The notes under the pieces were generated by a model. The model was not told where the DNA came from and did no database searches. It saw nothing but the letters and a program-made list of their open reading frames with translations. From Alphaproteobacteria bacterium (GTDB taxonomy: Bacteria > Pseudomonadota > Alphaproteobacteria > Sphingomonadales > Emcibacteraceae), in NCBI GenBank assembly GCA_030432815.1, contig JAUILB010000005.1, forward strand, positions 1 to 24,464: a DNA stretch of 24,464 nucleotides, in the 5' to 3' direction. The position numbers were made by a program, and so were the translations under genes. Positions 1 to 9,400 of this stretch are shown here, piece after piece (within the stretch, counting starts at the first letter, position 1; every line of letters starts with the position of its first letter).

Positions 1-1
1 A

Positions 2-226
2 GAACTGATACAGAAATCGGTAAAAAAGATAACAGGTCGAGATGTAGAACTTAGCACTTCAGGTGGTACATCAGATGCAAGATTTATAAAAAATTACTGT
101 CCCGTTGCCGAATTTGGTCTTATTAATAAAACAATTCACAAGGTGAATGAGTGTGTGGCGATAGATGATCTTTTATTACTAAGGGACATTTATAGCCAGA
201 TGCTGAAAGAATATTTCAAGGTCTAA
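2..226 (+). CDS. dapE: Succinyl-diaminopimelate desuccinylase, C-terminal part (cut by window edge)
   Basis: The 5' end lies outside the window; 74 C-terminal residues are visible. They include the segment STSGGTSDARFIKNYCPV followed by EFGLIN, which is the conserved C-terminal substrate and metal-binding part of DapE (M20 peptidase family). The enzyme removes succinate from N-succinyl-LL-2,6-diaminopimelate in the lysine/diaminopimelate pathway, feeding both lysine and the peptidoglycan cross-link residue used by MurE further along this window. The next gene starts 8 bases after the stop on the same strand, so the two are probably co-transcribed. Family assignment is firm; the catalytic N-terminal metal ligands cannot be checked here. 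Confidence 0.9.
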   Translation, partial: ELIQKSVKKITGRDVELSTSGGTSDARFIKNYCPVAEFGLINKTIHKVNECVAIDDLLLLRDIYSQMLKEYFKV

Positions 227-234
227 GAATAACC

Positions 235-858
235 ATGTCCGATGAAAAACAAATATCACCGCTGAATTATATCTTATATTCCTTAACGGCGGCCTGGAAA
301 CTGGTACAGATCAATCCACGTGCAATGGAGTATTTTGATCTTTCGTCAGATGGTTTCTGGAAAAGCTTCTGGGCGGTCGCGCTGATCATTCCGGTTTTTG
401 TTTTAAATCTGGTATATGTTTCTGATACGGAAACCCCACAACCAATTGTATCCAGTCTGATTTATCTGGTGACGGCACTGCCTGTTACTGCGGTTGTAAT
501 GTATTATTTTACGCGTTTTTTAAACATCTCTGATCATTATTCTTCGATGATTATTGCGTATAATTGGCTGAGTGCCCTTACTTTTAATATTGTTGTTATC
601 GTTACATTACTGGTTATTACAATATTTCCTGCGTCGGAAATGGCCGGTATCGTCATTATGATAATACGGTTTTATTTTGGTGGTTATGTGGCGTGGTTCA
701 TGTATACCAAGTCGCTACGTATCAGCGGTTGGTTGGCTATTGGCGTACTGATATTTGAGGTTATTTTTAACTATACATATCAAATAATGCTGATGCGATA
801 TATTGATGCTGATGCTTTTAGGGCCTTTTTGGAACAATTCAATAATCCACCCGCATAA
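235..858 (+). CDS. Small polytopic membrane protein, possibly Yip1-like
   Basis: A 207-residue, strongly hydrophobic protein with about five predicted membrane spans (roughly residues 45-62, 71-93, 104-131, 135-157 and 163-187) and a short cytosolic-looking N-terminus. The overall look (short amphipathic N-terminus, then a bundle of helices) resembles bacterial Yip1/YIP1-domain proteins, but I see no diagnostic motif, so the name is tentative. It starts 8 bases after dapE and is likely in the same transcript. Its last 20 bases overlap the 3' end of truA, which runs in the opposite direction. No enzymatic function can be inferred. Confidence 0.75.
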   Translation: MSDEKQISPLNYILYSLTAAWKLVQINPRAMEYFDLSSDGFWKSFWAVALIIPVFVLNLVYVSDTETPQPIVSSLIYLVTALPVTAVVMYYFTRFLNISDHYSSMIIAYNWLSALTFNIVVIVTLLVITIFPASEMAGIVIMIIRFYFGGYVAWFMYTKSLRISGWLAIGVLIFEVIFNYTYQIMLMRYIDADAFRAFLEQFNNPPA

Positions 859-1585
859 AATATAACCCGTCTGGCGGTGCGTTAAACCCGAGGGCATTGC
901 GGTCGGCGGCATCGAGCGCATTTTTTAAATCCGCTTTAGTCCATTTATCACATCCGACATAATAAAGGCATCCTACCATTGAGCGCACCTGATGATGAAG
1001 GTAGGAAATAGCCGACGTATCCACATAAATATTTTCGCCGTCTCTTAAAACGGATAGTTTCTCAAGCGTTTTAACAGGTGAATTGGATTGGCACTGCACA
1101 CTGCGAAATGTGGTAAAATCATGCTTGCCTATAAGAACCTGCGCGGCGTCATGCATGGCATCAACATCCAGTTCTTCCTTGATCTGCCATGCCTTTCCCT
1201 TTTGAAGGCTCAGTTTCGCGCGCCTGTTGATTATATGGTAACGATAATAACGTTTCTTTGCCGAAAAGCGGGCATGAAATTCATCACTCACTTTTTCGGC
1301 GGCCAAAATTGAAATTGGAACGGCTTTCAAGTGGTAATTAAGCGCATCCATGACCTTGTATGCTTCAACGTCACGGGGAATGTCCACATGGGCGACCATT
1401 CCTTTTGCATGGACGCCGGCATCGGTACGTCCGGCTGCATGGAAGCGACATGACGTCTGGCAGAAATTATAGGCGGCTTTTTCAAGCTCTTCCTGAATGC
1501 TAGGGGCGTTATCCTGATATTGCCACCCGCGGTAATTGGTGCCGTCATATTCGATGGTTAGTTTAAAACGATTAAGTATGCTCAT
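839..1585 (-). CDS. truA: tRNA pseudouridine(38-40) synthase TruA
   Basis: 248 residues, the usual length for TruA, which isomerises uridines 38-40 of the tRNA anticodon stem to pseudouridine. The N-terminal strand ends in EYDGTNYRGWQ (residues 12-22). The catalytic motif AGRTDAGVHA is at 51-60, with the nucleophilic aspartate at D55. The second-half motif HHQVRSMVG is also present. The start codon overlaps the stop of fmt by 4 bases, so truA is translationally coupled as the last gene of def-fmt-truA. The 3' end overlaps the convergent membrane-protein gene by 20 bases. All key residues look intact. Confidence 0.97.
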   Translation of the reverse strand: MSILNRFKLTIEYDGTNYRGWQYQDNAPSIQEELEKAAYNFCQTSCRFHAAGRTDAGVHAKGMVAHVDIPRDVEAYKVMDALNYHLKAVPISILAAEKVSDEFHARFSAKKRYYRYHIINRRAKLSLQKGKAWQIKEELDVDAMHDAAQVLIGKHDFTTFRSVQCQSNSPVKTLEKLSVLRDGENIYVDTSAISYLHHQVRSMVGCLYYVGCDKWTKADLKNALDAADRNALGFNAPPDGLYFMRVDY

Positions 1586-2490
1586 GTAAAAACAGACCCG
1601 TTTTTAATATCAAATCCGCGCATAAGGTCATCGATATTCATCGGGCCTTTTCCGGCACGCTGCGCATTTATCACAGATAAGGACTTATCACCACAGGCGA
1701 TAATGAGCGGATCACCGATTTTGGTGCCCGCTGCCCCTGTCCTGTCATCCATTTTTACCGCGAGAACTTTTAACCGCTCATCATTTATCAGTGTCCATGC
1801 CCCGGGAAAGGGCGAGAGGCCGTGAATATGGTTTTTTACTTTTTCTGCTTTTTCGTCCCAGTTAATGTGGGCTTCCGCTTTATCAATTTTGTTGGCATAT
1901 GTAACGCCTTCGTCTGATTGGGGTGTGGGAGTCAAGGCGGTAAGGTTATCCAGTGCTTCGACGATTGCTTTTGCGCCCAATATACTTAATTTATTATGCA
2001 GCGATCCGGTGGTGTCAGCTGCTTCAATGGGAATACGTTTTTCAAGAAGAACTGGCCCCGTATCAAGTCCTGCCTCCATTTGCATGATGCCAATACCCGT
2101 TTCTTTGTCGCCAGCCATTATGGCACGGTGAATGGGGGCCGCCCCCCGCCAGCGCGGTAGCAGGGATGCATGAATATTCAGACATCCGTGTTTTGGCGCA
2201 TCAAGTATCGTTTTTGGTAAAAGAAGACCATATGCAACCACAACGGCAACATCTGCTTCAAGGGCGGAAAAATCATCAATATCTTTTTGATCTTTAAAAT
2301 TGATTGGGTGACGGACTTCAAGCCCACTTTCCATCGCAAATTGGTGGACTGGTGATGGACGATCTTTTTTGCCGCGACCAGCCGGTCTGGGCGGCTGACT
2401 ATAAACGGCGATAACTTCGTGACCTGCACTTAAGAGTGCTCTTAGCGCCGAAACGGAAAAATCAGGTGTTCCCATGAAAATGACGCGCAT
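1582..2490 (-). CDS. fmt: Methionyl-tRNA formyltransferase
   Basis: 302 residues. The enzyme transfers a formyl group from 10-formyl-tetrahydrofolate to Met-tRNA(fMet), preparing it for bacterial translation initiation. The N-terminus MRVIFMGTPDFSV is typical. The folate-binding and catalytic region HASLLPRWRGAAPI spans 107-120, with N105, H107 and D143 in the positions expected for the catalytic triad. A C-terminal tRNA-binding domain follows (about 205-302). The gene lies 9 bases downstream of def and overlaps truA by 4 bases. The pairing with peptide deformylase is the classic fmt/def arrangement: one enzyme adds the formyl group, the other removes it from the nascent protein. Confidence 0.97.
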   Translation of the reverse strand: MRVIFMGTPDFSVSALRALLSAGHEVIAVYSQPPRPAGRGKKDRPSPVHQFAMESGLEVRHPINFKDQKDIDDFSALEADVAVVVAYGLLLPKTILDAPKHGCLNIHASLLPRWRGAAPIHRAIMAGDKETGIGIMQMEAGLDTGPVLLEKRIPIEAADTTGSLHNKLSILGAKAIVEALDNLTALTPTPQSDEGVTYANKIDKAEAHINWDEKAEKVKNHIHGLSPFPGAWTLINDERLKVLAVKMDDRTGAAGTKIGDPLIIACGDKSLSVINAQRAGKGPMNIDDLMRGFDIKNGSVFT

Positions 2491-2499
2491 GACCCGTCC

Positions 2500-3015
2500 T
2501 TACGCTTCTTTTTCTTTAACGAGCTTCTTGACCTTGCGCACATATATGCTTCTTTTGATTTTGGAAAGATAATCAATAAATACAATGCCGTTAAGATGGT
2601 CCATTTCGTGCTGCACGCAAGTGGCAAGCAGGCCTTCCGCGTGGATATGCTGTTCATTACCATCATAATCCAGAAATTTGATTTTGCATTCAGCCGGACG
2701 TTCAATATCCGCATATTGTTCGGGGATCGACAGGCATCCTTCGTTATAGGTATTCATTTCTTCGGATGTCCATGTGATTTCAGGGTTGATAAAATACATG
2801 GGGTTCGGGTCTTCACCTTCCGGTGCGATGTCGATCACCAATATGCGCAAAAGCTTGCCGACCTGAACCGCTGCAAGCCCGATACCCGGGGCGGCATACA
2901 TGGTTTCAAGCATGTCATCCATAAAAGACCGCAGCTTGTCATCCACCTTGTCGACAGGCTTGGAAATCTTTTTAAGAAGCGGGTCGGGTACTGTTACAAT
3001 TGGTAAAACGGCCAT
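2500..3015 (-). CDS. def: Peptide deformylase
   Basis: 171 residues, normal for a type I deformylase, which removes the formyl group from the N-terminal methionine of new proteins. The three signature motifs are visible: GIGLAAVQVG at 44-53, EGCLSIP at 92-98 with metal ligand C94, and QHEMDH at 135-140 with ligands H136 and H140 and catalytic E137. It is the first gene of the leftward def-fmt-truA unit and is divergent from rmuC, with 87 bases between the starts. A purine-rich GGATAAG stretch lies about 10-15 bases upstream of the ATG, somewhat far for an ideal Shine-Dalgarno. Confidence 0.97.
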   Translation of the reverse strand: MAVLPIVTVPDPLLKKISKPVDKVDDKLRSFMDDMLETMYAAPGIGLAAVQVGKLLRILVIDIAPEGEDPNPMYFINPEITWTSEEMNTYNEGCLSIPEQYADIERPAECKIKFLDYDGNEQHIHAEGLLATCVQHEMDHLNGIVFIDYLSKIKRSIYVRKVKKLVKEKEA

Positions 3016-3102
3016 AATTTTTTTATCTTATCCTTTTAATCTTTTAAATGGTAGGTAATATGTGTTGGATGCAAGGTCAAGAAGATAAGGAGTGAATATC
3101 AC

Positions 3103-4251
3103 GTGGAACTTGATCAGACTATGATGATACTGATTGGCATGGGGGCGATAGGATTCTTATTATTATCGCTGATTATTCTTATGGCGGTACGCACGAAAGC
3201 GGATAAATCTGACCGTTCGGCGGTGGCGGGCGAATATCAGGAACAGCTTTTTAAAATTATGCAGGCAAATGCATCACTGGAAGGGCGTATTCAGCAGATG
3301 ACCGAACTGAATGCCCGCGCACAGGAAGAAATCAAACGCACTATGAATGAACGCCTTGATGCGGTTGGCAAGCGCGTTGGTGACAGTCTTGAACAAACCC
3401 GTGAAAAAACCGGGCAGTCTTTGACTGCATTGCAGGAACGACTGGCTGTTATTGATCAGGCGCAGAAAAATATAACCGACCTTTCCGGACAAATGGTTGG
3501 GCTTCAGGATATTTTATCCAATAAACAGGCGCGCGGCGCATTCGGTGAAATTCAGCTTAATGATCTTGTATCCGGTATTTTGCCGCCGAACGCCTATGAA
3601 TTTCAGGCATCCCTTGAAAATGGACGCCGGGCTGACTGCCTGATTAAGCTTCCCAACCCGCCAGGTTCGATTGTTGTTGATGCCAAATTTCCACTGGAAA
3701 GTTATCATCGGCTTCATAATGCGGAAAATGAAGCAGATTTTAAAAAAGCCCAAAGCCTGTTTAAGGCGGATATTCAAAAACATATTAAAGATATTGCTGA
3801 GCGCTATATCATTCACGGCGTTACTGCTGAATCCGCGCTCATGTTTCTACCCAGTGAGGCCGTTTATGCAGAACTTCATGCAAATTATTCAGATGTGGTT
3901 GAAAAATCTTACCGTGCAAAAGTCTGGATCGTAAGTCCGACCACCCTGATGGCAACATTGAATACGGTTCGAGCCGTACTTAAAGACGCGCGCATGCGTG
4001 AACAAGCCGGGATTATTCAGAAACATGTAACGACGTTAATCGATGATGTGGAGCGCCTTGGTGACAGGGTGGAAAATTTAAGAAAACACTTCGGGCAGGC
4101 TGAAAAAGATATTGACCAGATCAGCACTTCATCACGGAAAATTTCCTCTAAAATAGATACGATTGAAAAAATCCAGATGGAGGAAGAAGACTCCGTGGAA
4201 GAAGCAATTGAACCCAAAGGAACACCACAGATCAAGCTTCTTGTAGATTAA
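3103..4251 (+). CDS. rmuC: RmuC family DNA recombination protein
   Basis: 382 residues from a GTG start, chosen because AAGGAG sits at 3087-3092, ten bases upstream. One membrane span (about residues 7-28) anchors the protein. A long charged coiled coil follows (about 35-135), then the RmuC domain with GAFGE at 145-149 and VVDAKFP at 191-197. The domain is related to restriction-endonuclease-like nucleases, and the D-x-K of DAK (D193, K195) fits the nuclease core. In E. coli RmuC limits inversions at short inverted repeats; its exact biochemistry is unsettled. It is transcribed away from def, a neighbour relation seen in other alphaproteobacteria to my knowledge. Confidence 0.93.
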   Translation: MELDQTMMILIGMGAIGFLLLSLIILMAVRTKADKSDRSAVAGEYQEQLFKIMQANASLEGRIQQMTELNARAQEEIKRTMNERLDAVGKRVGDSLEQTREKTGQSLTALQERLAVIDQAQKNITDLSGQMVGLQDILSNKQARGAFGEIQLNDLVSGILPPNAYEFQASLENGRRADCLIKLPNPPGSIVVDAKFPLESYHRLHNAENEADFKKAQSLFKADIQKHIKDIAERYIIHGVTAESALMFLPSEAVYAELHANYSDVVEKSYRAKVWIVSPTTLMATLNTVRAVLKDARMREQAGIIQKHVTTLIDDVERLGDRVENLRKHFGQAEKDIDQISTSSRKISSKIDTIEKIQMEEEDSVEEAIEPKGTPQIKLLVD

Positions 4252-4325
4252 CATCTTCTGCCATCATTTTGACAAGCTGTCTGTTTAACTTGACTTACAT
4301 GATGTCTTTTGATTCTTTAGACGTT

Positions 4326-4931
4326 ATGAAAAGTAAAATTCTCATAGCGGTGGTTATTGCTGCGGTTGCGGGGTGCGCAACTACGCCACCAAAAAATGTT
4401 GCCAACAGCTGCGACATGCTCGATGAAAAAGGTGGCTGGTACAAGGCAACAAAGCGCGTGCGTGAAAAATACGGCACGCCAATTCATGTACAGCTTGCGA
4501 TCATAAGGCAGGAAAGTGGCTTTAAGCATGATGCAAAGCCGGGCCGGAATTATTTGCTATGGGTTATCCCCTGGGGGCGTAAATCATCCGCATACGGTTA
4601 TGCGCAGGTCAAGGATGCAACCTGGGACTGGTACCGTGAAAAAACAGGCAATCACGGAGCTGATCGTGATCGGTTTGAAGATGCAGCGGATTTTGTTGGC
4701 TGGTACAGCAACATCAGCCAGCGTACCTTGGGGATTTCTAAATGGGATGCCTATAACCAGTATCTTGCTTATCATGAAGGGCATGGCGGCTTTCAGAGAA
4801 AAACATATCTCAAGAAAAAATGGCTGATTGATGTAGCAAAAAAAGTGGATCGATATGCCGCGCAATATGCGGCACAGCTACAAAGCTGCGAAGAAGATCT
4901 GGATAGCGGATGGTCGCTCTGGCCGTTCTAA
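4326..4931 (+). CDS. Transglycosylase (SLT)-like lipoprotein
   Basis: 201 residues when started at the ATG that begins a lipoprotein signal peptide; the lipobox is VAGC with lipidated C17. The frame stays open upstream to a TTG at 4269, but that start would bury the signal peptide. The mature part has soluble-lytic-transglycosylase features: RQESGF at 61-66 with probable catalytic E63, SSAYGYAQ at 88-95, and AYHEG at 148-152. A hydrophobic insertion (about 75-84) separates the first two motifs. The likely role is periplasmic, outer-membrane-anchored cleavage of glycan strands. I see no strong Shine-Dalgarno for this start. An intrinsic terminator follows the gene. Confidence 0.82.
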   Translation: MKSKILIAVVIAAVAGCATTPPKNVANSCDMLDEKGGWYKATKRVREKYGTPIHVQLAIIRQESGFKHDAKPGRNYLLWVIPWGRKSSAYGYAQVKDATWDWYREKTGNHGADRDRFEDAADFVGWYSNISQRTLGISKWDAYNQYLAYHEGHGGFQRKTYLKKKWLIDVAKKVDRYAAQYAAQLQSCEEDLDSGWSLWPF

Positions 4932-5030
4932 AATTAAACTTTATTAGAATTACGGCATAATTTGGCCTTAATTTTACGTTTTACTACTTAACAGTCATAA
5001 AACAACAGAAAAGCCCATTTATGTTGATAT

Positions 5031-5071
5031 ACGCCCCGGTTGCAAGTTTGCTGCGCCGGGGCGTTTTTATT
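5031..5071 (+). terminator. Rho-independent terminator after the transglycosylase-like gene
   Basis: A perfect 9-bp G+C-rich stem pairs ACGCCCCGG (5031-5039) with CCGGGGCGT (5056-5064), and a T-rich run follows at once (TTTTTATTT, from 5064). It ends the rightward rmuC/lipoprotein transcription. The leftward amidohydrolase gene stops at 5076, so the same stem could also slow transcription from that side, but the T-run there is poor. Confidence 0.88.
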
Positions 5072-5075
5072 TGGT

Positions 5076-6425
5076 TCAATACCCTTCCGGCCAGGGGAAT
5101 AAATCTGCTGGACGTGGCACATCAAGATCAATCTGTGTGCCCCGTGCCATAACGAATGTCGGGTTCATCAGCGTGCCGATATCTTCAAGCGGGTTAGCCG
5201 CAGCTGCGATGATATCGGCTTCCTTGCCGGCTTCGATCGTTCCGGTGACGTTTGTCAGGTCCATAAGATCAGCCGCATTGATGGTGGCGGCAATCAATAT
5301 GGCCTGTTCAGGCATACCGGCTTCTTTCATCAGTACCAGTTCATAAGCATTGGTGCCGTGGTCATTAACGCCCGCATCGGTCCCAAAGGCAATTTTAACA
5401 CCCTTGTCATAGGCAAGCTTAAGCGCATTTTTCATCACGGGGCCGACCTCCAGTGCTTTTTGCCGTACTGCGGGAATGAAAAAATCGGGCCGTTCCATTG
5501 CGATCCGTTCAACGGTATATCCCGCGATAAGCGTTGGCACCAGATAGGCCCCTGTTTCAACGAACAGATCCGCCGTTCCTTCATCAAGATATGATCCGTG
5601 TTCGATGCTATCCACACCGGCACGCAGGGCTGCTTCAAGCCCGACACGACCATGAGCATGGGCGGCAACTTTACGGCCCATGGCATGGGCGGCTTGAACA
5701 AGGGCTACCTGCTCTTCATCAGTAAATTGCTGCCCTGTCCCGGTTGCGGTTCGACTTAGCACCCCACCGGTGGCGACATATTTAATATGATCAGCACCAA
5801 ATTTAATTTGTGTTCTGACTGCTTTACGGCATTCTGCGATGCCATCGCAAATTCCGGAGTGAGGATGAGGGAATATGTCATCGCGAAACCCGTTGCCACT
5901 ATCACCGTGTCCGCCTGTTGGTGAAATGGTTTGTCCTGCCGCTTTAATCCTTGGTCCTATAGTAAGATCGTTATTAACGGCATCGCGATACGCAAAAATT
6001 GCGTTACGGTCAGCGCCAACATTCCGGATTGTTGTAAAACCGGCGCGTAGGGTGCGCATGCCAAATTCAACACCCATTAGTGTCGTATATTGCGACGAGC
6101 GGGTGACCCGCTTTTCGCGGCTGTTTGCTTCCTGCTGACCCAGGATATGTGTATGGGCATCAATAAGACCGGGCATCACAAACTGATCCCGCAGATCAAT
6201 AATTTCTGTATCTGTGGCGCCATCGATGTCAGATGCTGTTATATAGCCATCCCTTAAGCCAACGATGTTTTTATTTTTTATGATAATACTTTGTTCTGTT
6301 TTGACTTCTTCCCGCGCATCGGCAAGAAGTGTTCCCGCATGAATAATTTTCCATTTATCGGCAGCATGCGCGGAAAGCGTAAATCCTGCAACTATGATGC
6401 CAGCAAAAAGCGATTTTTTAATCAT
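5076..6425 (-). CDS. Exported amidohydrolase (imidazolonepropionase / Xaa-Pro dipeptidase-like)
   Basis: 449 residues with a cleavable signal peptide (hydrophobic core 5-18, AHA at 19-21 before the likely cut), so probably periplasmic. The metal-dependent amidohydrolase fold is clear: DAHTH with H91 and H93, K215 in HIKYVATGG as the probable carboxylated bridging lysine, AAHAHG with H256 and H258, IEHG with H276, and GTDAG with D350. This set fits the binuclear subgroup that includes bacterial dipeptidases cleaving Xaa-Pro or Xaa-Arg/Lys and imidazolonepropionase-like enzymes. The substrate cannot be decided from sequence. GGGAGA lies 5 bases before the ATG. It follows the oxoprolinase gene by 47 bases on the same strand. 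Confidence 0.9.
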   Translation of the reverse strand: MIKKSLFAGIIVAGFTLSAHAADKWKIIHAGTLLADAREEVKTEQSIIIKNKNIVGLRDGYITASDIDGATDTEIIDLRDQFVMPGLIDAHTHILGQQEANSREKRVTRSSQYTTLMGVEFGMRTLRAGFTTIRNVGADRNAIFAYRDAVNNDLTIGPRIKAAGQTISPTGGHGDSGNGFRDDIFPHPHSGICDGIAECRKAVRTQIKFGADHIKYVATGGVLSRTATGTGQQFTDEEQVALVQAAHAMGRKVAAHAHGRVGLEAALRAGVDSIEHGSYLDEGTADLFVETGAYLVPTLIAGYTVERIAMERPDFFIPAVRQKALEVGPVMKNALKLAYDKGVKIAFGTDAGVNDHGTNAYELVLMKEAGMPEQAILIAATINAADLMDLTNVTGTIEAGKEADIIAAAANPLEDIGTLMNPTFVMARGTQIDLDVPRPADLFPWPEGY

Positions 6426-6472
6426 TGATGTCTCCCAATTCGATTCATTTACCCGGAGGTTAGCTTATATTT

Positions 6473-9400
6473 TCACGGATTGCCATAGCCTCCGCCGCCG
6501 GGCGTCTTAATGATGAAAATATCGCCTTTTTTGACGTCTGTCTCCGCGCAGCCGCCAAAAATTTCAATTTCACCACCCGCGCGCTGGATCCAGTTCTCAC
6601 CGCGCGCCGCGTCGCCCCCGCCGTTTAGTCCCATTGGCGCAATATTTCTGTTATTTGAAAGAATAGCGGCTTTCATATCCTGTAAAAATTCGATGCGTCT
6701 TTCTATTCCGTCACCGCCTTTGAATTTTCCTGTTCCACCACTATTTTCTCTTATTTTAAATTGTTTAAGGATAACGGGGTATCGCCATTCCAGTATTTCT
6801 GGGTCTGTTAATCGGCTGTTTGTCATGTGGGTCTGTATGGCGCTGGCGCCATTATTCTTGTCTGTCGCACCCATGCCGCCTGCGATGGTTTCATAATACT
6901 GGAATTCGTCATTTCCAAAGGTGAAGTTATTCATTGTGCCCTGTGATGCCGCCATCGCGCCAAGCGCAAGAAACAATGCATTGACAATGGCTTGTGATGT
7001 TTCCACATTTCCGGCGACGACAGCCCTTGGGTATGACGGGTTTAAAAAACATTTTTCCGGTACGATAATATTTACCGGTTTTAAACAACCCTGATTAAGT
7101 GGGATATCATCATCCACAAGACATCTGAATACATAAAGAACGGCTGCATGGCAAATGGCAAGGGGTGCATTAAAATTATTATCAAGTTCTGGACTTGTGC
7201 CGTTAAAATCAATTGTTGCGGACCGGGTGTTCTGATCAATTGTGATAGAACCACGGATATGAGCCCCATTATCAAGGGGATAGTCAAATTCGGCGTCGCT
7301 TAATTTGTGAATGACACGACGAACGGATTCTTCCGCATTATCCTGAACATGTTTCATATAGGCGGATACGGTCTCAACACCATAATGTTTTATGATACGG
7401 TCAAGCTCGCGAAGCCCTTTATTATTGGCCGCAATCTGTCCTTTCAGATCGGCAATGTTTTGTTCTGGATTGCGCGCCGGATAGTCGCCTGCAGTCAGTA
7501 TGCTTTTTAGCTCAAATTCGTTAAATTTATCATCTACGGCAAGGAGGAAGTCATCAAATAAAATTCCTTCGTCGGCAATATTTTTTGACATGGGCGGCAT
7601 TGAACCAGGTGTAATGCCGCCGATATCGGCATGATGTCCGCGGGTTGCAACATAAAATGATGGTTCTGTGTTATCTTTATCGAACCAGGGCGAAATTACG
7701 GTAATATCAGGCAAATGGGTGCCACCATTATAAGGGTCGTTCAACATATAAACGTCGCCTTTTTTCATGGTGCCTATTCGGTTATTTATAACCGTCTGTA
7801 TGCTTTTGCCCATTGAACCCAGATGCACGGGCATGTGCGGAGCGTTAGCAACCAGATTGCCGTTCTTGTCAAACAGTGCACATGAAAAATCCAAACGTTC
7901 CTTCATGTTGACTGAATGGGCAACATTTTCAAGGACGGCGCCCATTTGTTCCGCGATGGACATAAACAGGTTATTGAATATTTCAAGTTGTACGGGATCT
8001 ACATCTGTTCCGATGGCGTGGTTTTGATTCAACTTATCAATCCGTTCAAGGATCAGATTGTGTTTATCATCCGTCGTAGCGGCCCATCCTTTTTCAAGAT
8101 AATTGGTTCCATGCTCTTCACGGATGATAGCGGGACCTGTCAAACGCTTAATTTGTGTGCCTAATTCATCGCGGTGAATTACTGATGCAGATTGCCAGAC
8201 TCCGCTGCGAAAGATTTTTGTCCGCGAAATAGCATTATTTACGGTTATGCCGGATGGTTTAAAGTTGACCGGCTCACTACCGCCATATGCTTCTACATGT
8301 ATTCTTTCGACAATTAATGGTTTATCTGGAGATATGAAACCAAATTGTTGTTTATGCAGCTTTTCAAATTCTGATTTCATCGTGTCAATATCATCAATTG
8401 ACACCTCCGATGTACTGTCACTGCCAAGATACTTTATATGAAGACGGGTTTTTATCCGTATGTTTGTTACATTCTGCGCTTTTAGTTTTTCTTCTACTTC
8501 TTTTGTCAGTGAAACAGCAGTTTTTGTGAATATATCGCTATGCTCATTTCTTAATGCTTTTTCAACTGTTTGCTCTTTTATTGCCCGCAGTTCGGCAAGC
8601 CCCATACCAAATGCGCTTAATACACCGGCATAAGGATGGAGGAATATTTTTTTTATACCCAATTTGTCGGCTATTTTGCAGGCATGCTGCCCGCCCGCTC
8701 CACCAAAGCTGACGAGGGTATAGTCACGAACGTCGTAGCCTTTCTCAGTGGAAATCTTTTTAATTGCCGCCGCCATATTTTCCACGGCAATTTCCAGAAA
8801 ACCTTCTGCAATATCTTCGCATTTCATATTGCCGTTTATGCTTGTTGCAAGTTCTGAGAATTTTTTCTTTACGAGATCTTTTTCAAGCGGTTGATCAGCA
8901 TTATCGCCAAAAGTTTTGGGAAAATAATCCGGACTTATATAACCAAGCAGAACATTACAATCTGTCACTGTTAGAGGACCACCGTTTCTATAACAAGCTG
9001 GTCCCGGTGCGGCGCCGGCACTGTCAGGGCCGACCCTGAACCGGCTGCCATCATAATGAAGGATTGACCCCCCACCGGCGGCAACCGTATGAATATTCAT
9101 CATCGGTGTTCGTACACGAACACCGGCAACAACGGTTTCATATGTTCTTTCATAGGCACCATCATAATGACTTACATCAGTAGATGTACCACCCATATCA
9201 AAAGTAATGATTTTATCAAAGCCCGCGTCTTGTGCTGTTTTTACGGCACCGACAATTCCGCCTGCTGGTCCGGATAGTATGGAATCTTTTCCTTTGAATT
9301 GTGCGGCATTGGCAAGCCCTCCGTTTGATTGCATAAAATAAAGGGGAGTATCACCAAGTTCTTTTCTGACCTGTTCAACATATTTATGGAGAATTGGGTT

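Noticed and set aside
4269..4274. TTGACA, a perfect -35 hexamer before the transglycosylase-like gene
   Set aside because: No -10-like hexamer lies 16-18 bases downstream (the spot reads GACTTA), so I do not call a promoter. The same bases as a TTG start would put extra residues before a signal peptide.
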